DNA of 10,468 nucleotides, from assembly GCA_900551195.1 (NCBI GenBank), contig URVD01000042.1:1-10468 (forward strand), read 5' to 3'. This document shows positions 4,999 through 10,468 of the stretch, piece by piece. Every line of letters begins with the position of its first letter. Positions within the stretch are counted from its first letter, which is position 1. Below the pieces are notes generated by a model, which saw only the letters and a list, made by a program, of their open reading frames with translations, made no database searches and was not told the DNA's origin. The position numbers and the translations under genes are program-made. Origin of the DNA: an uncultured Collinsella sp. Its GTDB lineage: Bacteria > Actinomycetota > Coriobacteriia > Coriobacteriales > Coriobacteriaceae.

Positions 4999-7900
4999 CT
5001 AGTCATCATCACTAGCGCCCAACTGCTGCAGCAGCATGAGCGCCGCCGCCACGGGACCGGTGCCGTCGTTGGCGTCGAGGCCGCGACCCAGGCCGCTGCC
5101 CGCACCGGCGCCCGCCTTGTAGGGCACCGACAGCTTGCGGCTCTTGGGGAAGTTCACCGCGCCATAGCGATTCTTGAACTCAAAGGCTACTTTCTTGGGA
5201 ACGTCAACCCCCAGGAAGGCAATGCGACCGCCGCTGAGCGTGACGCTCTCGAGCCCCAGGCGCTCGCCGCGAATGCGGATTCGTGCGCGGTTGAACAGGT
5301 TGAGTCCCGCCAACGGCAGCTCGCCATGCGCGGCCTCGGTCTCTTCCTGTACCTCGTCGATGCTCTCCAGGTCCTCGGCCGCCGCGAGCTTGCGGTACAC
5401 GAGCACGCGCTGGTCCACCGCCGGCAGGTACTCCTCGGACAAGAAGTAATCGGCCGGCAGGTTAATGCCCACGCTCGCCGCCTCCACGCCGGCGTCGTCG
5501 TCGCCGCGCGCCTCGGCCACGGCCTGGCCCAGCATCTGTGTAAACAGGTCAAAGCCCACGCTCGACAGATTGCCGTGCTGCTCGGCGCCCATAAGCGAGC
5601 CGGCGCCACGAATCTCCAGGTCGCGCATGGCGATGCGCATGCCGCTGCCCAAGTCCTGGAACTCGGAAAGTGCAGTCAGGCGCGCCGTGGCCTCCTCGGT
5701 GAGCGGCAGCTCGCCCGGGAACATAAAGTACGCGTAGGCCTGCGTGGCCGAGCGACCCACACGGCCCTTGAGCTGGTAGAGCTGTGCCAGACCCAGGCGC
5801 TGCGAGTCCTCGATGATGAGCGTGTTGGCGGTCGCGTTGTCGATGCCGCTCTCCACGATGGTCGTGGCGATGAGCACATCGATCTTTTTGGTCGCGAACT
5901 CGATCATCACGTCCTCGACCTCGCGCGGGCTCATCTTGCCGTGCGCCACGCCCACGCGCGCCTCGGGCGCGGCCTCGTGCACGCGTGCCACAGCGTCATC
6001 GATGGTCTTGACGCGGTTGGACACGTAGTACACCTGTCCGCCGCGACCCACCTCCAGGCGAATCGCCGCGCTCACCACGTCGGGGTCGTACTCCCCCACG
6101 TGCACGATCACGGGGCGGCGCCCAGTCGGCGGCGTGGTAATCAGGCTCATATCGCGCACGCCGCTCGTGGCCATCTGCATGGTACGCGGGATGGGCGTGG
6201 CCGAAAGCGTGAGCACGTCAATCTGCTCGCGCAGGTTCTTGAGCTGCTCCTTGTGCTGCACGCCAAAGCGCTGCTCCTCGTCAATGATCACCAGGCCCAG
6301 GTTCTTGGGGTTCACATCGGCCGAAAGCAGGCGATGCGTGCCGATGAGCACATCAATCGTGCCCTCGGCAAACGCCTTGAGTGCGCGCTTTTGCTGCGCC
6401 GGCGTGCGAAAGCGGCTGAGCACCTCGACCTCAAGGCCAAACGGGGCAAAGCGTTCAAAGAACGTCTCGTAGTGCTGCTGGGCCAGAATGGTCGTGGGGC
6501 AGAGCACCATGACCTGGCGACCGGAGTCCACGCACTTAAACGCCGCGCGCAGGGCGACCTCGGTCTTGCCAAAGCCCACGTCTCCGCACAGCAGGCGGTC
6601 CATGGGCTTGGGCGCCTCCATATCGGCCTTAATATCGGCGATGGCCTCCAGCTGATCGCGCGTCTCGTCGTAGGGGAAGCTCTGCTCCATCTCGATCTGC
6701 TCGGGCGTGTCGGGCGGGCAAGCGATACCGGTAATCGAAGAGCGGCGCGTATACAGATCGACCAGGTCAAACGCCAGCTTTTTGGCGTTCTTGCGCGCCT
6801 TGTTGGTGGCACGCGTCCAGTCGGCGGTGTTGAGCCTGGTCAGGCGCGGCTTGTCGCCGTCGGGGCCAACATAGCGCGTGATGCGGTCGACCTGCTCGAG
6901 CGGCACGTAGAGCTTGTCGCCGTCGGCATATTCCAGCAAAAAGTAGTCGCGCTCCTTGCCGCCCACTTCCTGGCGCGCGATCTCGCTAAAGAGCGCGATG
7001 CCATGCGTTGCATGCACTACGTAGTCGCCTGGCTTAAAGGGGAAGGTGATCTGCGTAATATCGACCTTGCGGCGGCTGCGGGCGCGGTTGGCGTCCATGC
7101 GAGCGTTGAGGTCGGCGATCGAGAAAACGGCCAGATTGGCATCGGGCACCACCACGCCCTGCGGCAGAGCGGCATCGACAAAGGTCACGCGCCCGCGCGA
7201 GATGGTGGGCACGGCGGCACCGGCGGCAGCCTGGGCGGCACCCGCCTCGAGCGAGCGGGCGTTGAGCGCGTCGGCGCGGCGCTCACGAATTGAGGCATGG
7301 GCCTGTTGGCGGGCAGCACGGTCGGCAGAATCCGCCGCCGCCACGCGCACGCGGTCGCCGATAACGCCGGCGTTTTCGGGGGCGGCCGTCAGCGACTCCT
7401 CAAAGGTGATGCCCTCGTCGCCAAAGGTGAGCTCCATCGACTCGCGCGCACCGCGGTCGGGGATGGCAAACACGCAGGCATAGCGCTTGCCCACGACCTC
7501 CTGAATGCGCGTCATAAAGCGATTGTCCGAGCCCGCAATGGCCGGCTGCTCAATCTTGAGCTCGGCTGTAACCGCACCGCCGGCACGAATCAGGCTCACG
7601 TAGTTCAGGCGCTGCTGAGCACCAAAGTCGAGCTGTTGGGCGCGCACATACAGACCCTCCAGACGGTCAATCCCCGCCTCGCCGGCACGGGCCTCGATAT
7701 CCTCGTAGGCGCGCAGGCAGTCATCGAACAGCGAGCGCGGCTCGGACAGGACCACAAGCGCCTTGCCGCTCACGTGCGCCAACGGGCTCACGGTCTGGCC
7801 GCACATCACCGGCAAAAAGCGGTCGAGCTCGGGCGTGACGATGCGCGCGTCCACCATCTCGAGCAGCGCCGCCAGCTTGCTATCGCTCTGGCTGGCGCGA

Positions 7901-8631
7901 TAGAGCGCCACATGCATGTTGTGGACGGCCTCGTCGGTGAGCGCCAGCTCGCGGCACGGGAAGATCTCGATGCTGTCCTCGTTGCCGATGGTTTGACCCG
8001 TAGAGCTCACCATGCGGCGGATGCGGTCGATCTCGTCGCCAAAGAACTCAATGCGCACGGGTGCTTTTTCCTGCGCGGGGAACACCTCGACGGTATCGCC
8101 GTGCACACGGAACAGGCCGGGCGCGTCGGCGGCACCTGCATTGGTGTAGCCCATGCCCACCAGGCACTGCGGCACCTCGTCGAAGGGAATCTCCTCGCCC
8201 ACCGCAAAGGTGGTGGACTCCCAATAGCGGCTCTCGACTGGCGGCACGCAACGCAGCAACGCGCGGGCCGAGGCAACCATAATGCAGTTGTCACCGCGCA
8301 CGATGCGTCCCAGGGCCTCGCAGCGCTGCGCCACCACGGCGTCGTCGGGCGCCTGCTCGCGCCACGGGTAGTCCTTGCGCTCGGGAAAGCGGCACACATG
8401 CGCCAGACCCACATAGGCGGCCAGGCTGCGCGCGGCGCGATCGGCCGCGTCCTCGCCGCTCACGATGTAGACCGTGGGACGCGGACGGCGCGCAAACTGA
8501 GCTGCCGCCATAAGCGTGCGGCCCGACTGCGACACGGCCAGCGTCACGTCCTCGCCGGCATCGAGTCCGGCCTCGACGGTCTGCAGCGCCTCGGCAGTGT
8601 AGAGCTGCGCGGCTATACGGTGAATGAGCAT
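4999..8631 (-). CDS. mfd: Transcription-repair coupling factor Mfd
   Basis: This 1210-residue ATP-dependent DNA translocase frees RNA polymerase stalled at DNA lesions and recruits UvrA for nucleotide excision repair. Domains in order are the UvrB-like N-terminal module (about 1-330), a linker that is very Ala/Arg-rich (about 425-475), the CarD-like RNA polymerase interaction domain (about 532-592, FKPGDYVVHATHGIALF), and the RecG-like helicase core. In the core are Walker A GDVGFGKT (683-690), DEEQ (784-787), SATPIPRT (810-817) and GRVGR (956-960), followed by the TRG block RDLEIRGAGSLMG (1003-1015). The C-terminal D7 domain ends in a Gly-rich tail. The family is about 1150 residues, so it is slightly long. 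The ATG at 8629-8631 was preferred over a TTG nine codons upstream because GGAGGA sits 5 bases before it. It follows nth, separated by a terminator. Confidence 0.97.
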   Translation of the reverse strand: MLIHRIAAQLYTAEALQTVEAGLDAGEDVTLAVSQSGRTLMAAAQFARRPRPTVYIVSGEDAADRAARSLAAYVGLAHVCRFPERKDYPWREQAPDDAVVAQRCEALGRIVRGDNCIMVASARALLRCVPPVESRYWESTTFAVGEEIPFDEVPQCLVGMGYTNAGAADAPGLFRVHGDTVEVFPAQEKAPVRIEFFGDEIDRIRRMVSSTGQTIGNEDSIEIFPCRELALTDEAVHNMHVALYRASQSDSKLAALLEMVDARIVTPELDRFLPVMCGQTVSPLAHVSGKALVVLSEPRSLFDDCLRAYEDIEARAGEAGIDRLEGLYVRAQQLDFGAQQRLNYVSLIRAGGAVTAELKIEQPAIAGSDNRFMTRIQEVVGKRYACVFAIPDRGARESMELTFGDEGITFEESLTAAPENAGVIGDRVRVAAADSADRAARQQAHASIRERRADALNARSLEAGAAQAAAGAAVPTISRGRVTFVDAALPQGVVVPDANLAVFSIADLNARMDANRARSRRKVDITQITFPFKPGDYVVHATHGIALFSEIARQEVGGKERDYFLLEYADGDKLYVPLEQVDRITRYVGPDGDKPRLTRLNTADWTRATNKARKNAKKLAFDLVDLYTRRSSITGIACPPDTPEQIEMEQSFPYDETRDQLEAIADIKADMEAPKPMDRLLCGDVGFGKTEVALRAAFKCVDSGRQVMVLCPTTILAQQHYETFFERFAPFGLEVEVLSRFRTPAQQKRALKAFAEGTIDVLIGTHRLLSADVNPKNLGLVIIDEEQRFGVQHKEQLKNLREQIDVLTLSATPIPRTMQMATSGVRDMSLITTPPTGRRPVIVHVGEYDPDVVSAAIRLEVGRGGQVYYVSNRVKTIDDAVARVHEAAPEARVGVAHGKMSPREVEDVMIEFATKKIDVLIATTIVESGIDNATANTLIIEDSQRLGLAQLYQLKGRVGRSATQAYAYFMFPGELPLTEEATARLTALSEFQDLGSGMRIAMRDLEIRGAGSLMGAEQHGNLSSVGFDLFTQMLGQAVAEARGDDDAGVEAASVGINLPADYFLSEEYLPAVDQRVLVYRKLAAAEDLESIDEVQEETEAAHGELPLAGLNLFNRARIRIRGERLGLESVTLSGGRIAFLGVDVPKKVAFEFKNRYGAVNFPKSRKLSVPYKAGAGAGSGLGRGLDANDGTGPVAAALMLLQQLGASDDD

Positions 8632-8636
8632 GCTGT

Positions 8637-8642
8637 TCCTCC
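8637..8642 (-). promoter_or_regulatory. Ribosome binding site that fixes the mfd start
   Basis: GGAGGA on the minus strand stands 5 bases before the ATG at 8629-8631. It rules out the upstream in-frame TTG at 8656-8658, which lies inside the preceding terminator's T-run. Confidence 0.85.
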
Positions 8643-8656
8643 GGCATCGCAACGCC

Positions 8657-8684
8657 AAAAGCCCGCCGGGGCAAGCTCGGCGGG
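8657..8684 (-). terminator. Intrinsic terminator between nth and mfd
   Basis: On the minus strand CCCGCCG (8678-8684) pairs perfectly with CGGCGGG (8662-8668) across a 9-base loop. The tail CTTTT follows (8657-8661). It lies 104 bases after the nth stop and its T-run ends only 25 bases from the mfd start codon, close to the mfd ribosome binding site. Confidence 0.75.
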
Positions 8685-8788
8685 TCGTACGTCAAATACA
8701 TTGTCTGTCATGGTAGCGCATGGAGAGGACTCCGGCTCAAGGGCAAACCCGGCCCTGCAAAAAACGCCAGACGAAGATGCATTCCGCC

Positions 8789-9454
8789 CTACCCCGCTAC
8801 GCGCACGCTGGGGCACAAATCTGCCAGCGGACACTCGTCGCACTTGGGTTTGCGGGCATCGCAGATTTCGCGACCGAAGGTGATCCACTGATGGTTGACC
8901 GACTCCCAATACTCGTGCGGCAAAATCTTGAGCAGATCCTGCTCGGTCTTGAGCGGCTCCTTGGCATGCGTCTTAGGACTCAGCATCAGGCGGTGCGCAA
9001 TGCGGTTGACGTGCGTGTCCACCGCAATGCCCTCCACAATGCCATACCCCACGTTGAGCACGATGTTCGCCGTCTTACGTCCCACGCCCGGCAGCTTCAC
9101 GAGTTCCTTCATGTCGGCCGGCACCTCGCCGCCATAGTCGGCGACGATCATCTGCGCGGCCTCCACGGCATGCTTGGCCTTACTCTTATAAAAGCCGAGT
9201 GACTTAATGGTGTCTGCCACGTCAGCCACGCTCGCTCCGGCCATGGCCTCGGGCGTGGGCCACTGGGCAAACAGCCGCGGCGTCACCTTGTTGACCTGCG
9301 CATCGGTCGTTTGCGCCGAGAGCAGCACCGCGATCAGCAGGCGGAAGGGATTCTCGTGGTCCAAAAAGCACTCGACCGGGCCATAGCGACGGTTGAGGCG
9401 CTCACACACCTCGATGGCGCGCTCGCGCTTGGCGGCATTGGTCTCGCGTGGCAT
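8789..9454 (-). CDS. nth: Endonuclease III (DNA glycosylase / AP lyase)
   Basis: This 221-residue base-excision-repair enzyme removes oxidised pyrimidines from DNA and nicks the abasic site. The helix-hairpin-helix LPGVGRKTANIVL (121-133) carries the catalytic lysine K127. The GIAVDTHVNR block carries the catalytic aspartate D146. The C-terminal [4Fe-4S] cluster ligands are complete: C198-x6-C205-x2-C208-x5-C214. Length and motifs match E. coli Nth closely. The ATG at 9452-9454 was chosen because GAGGAG (minus, 9460-9465) is 5 bases upstream; an in-frame GTG eight codons further up has no such site. It starts 63 bases after the ABC transporter gene, without a convincing terminator between them, and is followed by a terminator and then mfd. 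Confidence 0.97.
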   Translation of the reverse strand: MPRETNAAKRERAIEVCERLNRRYGPVECFLDHENPFRLLIAVLLSAQTTDAQVNKVTPRLFAQWPTPEAMAGASVADVADTIKSLGFYKSKAKHAVEAAQMIVADYGGEVPADMKELVKLPGVGRKTANIVLNVGYGIVEGIAVDTHVNRIAHRLMLSPKTHAKEPLKTEQDLLKILPHEYWESVNHQWITFGREICDARKPKCDECPLADLCPSVRVAG

Positions 9455-9489
9455 AACGACTCCTCGGCTCAACGGCACAATAAACTTAT

Positions 9490-9503
9490 GGACACAATTG
9501 TCC
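9490..9503 (-). other. Short palindrome between the ABC transporter gene and nth
   Basis: GGACA/TGTCC (9490-9494 and 9499-9503) flank a 4-base loop in the 63-base gap before nth. On the minus strand a weak T-rich stretch (GTTTATT) follows after a few bases. It could be a weak terminator or a binding site. The evidence is thin. Confidence 0.3.
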
Positions 9504-9517
9504 CACGTCCGAGACGC

Positions 9518-10468
9518 TTACGCCTCCAAGAATGCACCGGTCTGACGGCTCCACAGGCTCGCGTACTCGCCACCTGCCTCGACAAGCTGCGTATGCGTGC
9601 CGTCCTCGACGATCTCGCCATCGGCCAGCACCACAATACGGTCGAGCGCCGCCACGGTGGACAGGCGGTGCGCCACCACAATGGAGGTACGTCCACGCAT
9701 CAGGTTTTCGAGCGCCTCCTGCACCAGCGCCTCGGACTCGCTGTCCAGGGCAGAGGTCGCCTCGTCGAGCACCAGAATCGGCGCGTCGGTGAGAATCGCG
9801 CGGGCGATAGCCACGCGCTGACGCTGGCCGCCCGAGAGCTTAACGCCGCGCTCGCCCACCATGGTGTCAAAGCCACGAGGCAAGCGGTCGATAAACTCCA
9901 GGGCGTTGGCCAGGCGCGCGGCCTCGCGGACCTGCTCGTCGGTGGCGTCGGGGCGGCCGTAGGCGATATTCTCGCGAATGGAGCGATGGAACAGCAGCGC
10001 CTCCTGCGGCACGTAGGCAACCTGGCGGCGCAGGCTTTGCTGCGTGCAGCGCGAGACATCCTGACCGTCCACGAGCACGCGGCCGCCCTGAACATCGTCC
10101 AGGCGCAGCAGCAGCTTGGTAAGCGTCGTCTTACCCGAGCCCGATTTGCCCACCAGGCCCACGCGCTGGCCCGCCGCCACATGAAGTGTCAGGTCATCGA
10201 ACACGTTCTCGCCCGCCGCAGCGTCACGGTACGCAAAGCTCAGGTGCTCAAAATCAATCGCGCCCTCGGTTACTTTGAGCTCAGAGGCGTCCGGGTCGTC
10301 TGCCACCAAACGCGGCTCGTCCAGCACGCGCGCCATCTCGGCCGCATCGCCCAAAGCGCGGTTGATGCGCTGCATCATGGAACTCACGTAGTTCAGGCGC
10401 ATGGTGAGGTTATAGGTGTAGGTAAAGATCATGACGAGCGAGCCGGCCGAGATGCCAAACCACGCATT
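9518..10468 (-). CDS. ABC transporter, fused permease/ATPase (partial, N-terminus outside window)
   Basis: The frame runs open to the window edge, so only the C-terminal 316 residues are seen. The start codon and most of the membrane domain lie beyond 10468. It begins in the last transmembrane helix (NAWFGISAGSLVMIFTYTYNL), then runs through a linker into a complete nucleotide-binding domain. Visible marks are Walker A GLVGKSGSGKTTL, the Q-loop YVPQEALLFHRSIRENIAYG, signature KLSGGQRQRVAIARAIL, Walker B ILVLDEATSALDSE and the H-loop AHRLSTV. Arrangement and sequence fit ABCB/MsbA-type exporters (lipids, drugs or peptides), which work as homo- or heterodimers. All NBD motifs look intact, including the catalytic Glu after Walker B. 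The gene ends with TAA 63 bases before nth. Substrate is unknown, and a partner gene may lie upstream outside the window. Confidence 0.93.
   Translation of the reverse strand, partial: NAWFGISAGSLVMIFTYTYNLTMRLNYVSSMMQRINRALGDAAEMARVLDEPRLVADDPDASELKVTEGAIDFEHLSFAYRDAAAGENVFDDLTLHVAAGQRVGLVGKSGSGKTTLTKLLLRLDDVQGGRVLVDGQDVSRCTQQSLRRQVAYVPQEALLFHRSIRENIAYGRPDATDEQVREAARLANALEFIDRLPRGFDTMVGERGVKLSGGQRQRVAIARAILTDAPILVLDEATSALDSESEALVQEALENLMRGRTSIVVAHRLSTVAALDRIVVLADGEIVEDGTHTQLVEAGGEYASLWSRQTGAFLEA

Noticed and set aside
8613..8711. Minus-strand 32-codon frame overlapping the nth-mfd terminator and the first mfd codons, considered as a leader peptide
   Set aside because: No ribosome binding site precedes its ATG at 8709-8711 and it has no regulatory codon run. 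Spanning the hairpin is probably chance.
4966..8883. Two very long plus-strand open frames opposite mfd (4966-7293 and 7297-8883)
   Set aside because: mfd is certain from its motifs. The antisense frames show only His/Leu/Val/Gly/Arg-rich low-information sequence, which is a codon-bias shadow.
9455..9478. Upstream GTG start for nth
   Set aside because: The extra eight residues would be encoded by the Shine-Dalgarno region of the better ATG start at 9452-9454.
1..10468. CRISPR array, tRNA, rRNA, or complete insertion sequence
   Set aside because: No regularly spaced identical repeats, no tRNA-like cloverleaf, no rRNA sequence and no transposase reading frame were seen on either strand.

Overview
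The window is GC-rich, gene-dense bacterial DNA. Purine-rich ribosome binding sites precede nearly every start, and the genes resemble those of Coriobacteriia. A gut Collinsella or close relative is my inference from overall look and gene content, not from any marker gene.

Left part (1-1964): two divergent genes share a 205-base AT-rich spacer. On the minus strand is a SIS-domain sugar-phosphate deglycase of the FrlB/GfrF/FraB family, which cleaves 6-phosphorylated Amadori compounds such as fructoselysine-6-phosphate. On the plus strand is a GntR-family regulator with a UTRA ligand-binding domain. The spacer carries four copies of an ATACA(D)GTT motif in two pairs, each pair with an 11-bp period. 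One pair lies at a possible deglycase promoter and the other over the regulator's ribosome binding site. This suggests a small self-regulated module for using glycated amino acids or a related amino sugar.

Middle (1965-2338): a 374-base spacer between convergent genes. No gene is supported here. It holds a 123-bp element bounded by perfect 18-bp inverted repeats with nested smaller inverted repeats, plus a dispersed direct repeat.

Right part (2327-10468): all genes lie on the minus strand. In transcription order they are an ABC exporter subunit (cut by the window edge), endonuclease III (nth), a terminator, the transcription-repair coupling factor Mfd, a PAP2-family membrane phosphatase, an L-threonine aldolase, a terminator, a PAT-like GNAT acetyltransferase and a final terminator. 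nth and mfd are neighbouring DNA-repair genes. mfd, the phosphatase and the aldolase are closely spaced with no terminator between them and may be co-transcribed. Two terminator-like hairpins sit unusually close (about 17-26 bases) to the start codons of the following genes, mfd and the acetyltransferase. These could act as read-through or attenuation points.

The genes themselves belong to known families. The parts most worth a second look are the non-coding ones: the phased operator repeats, the 18-bp inverted-repeat element and the start-proximal terminators.
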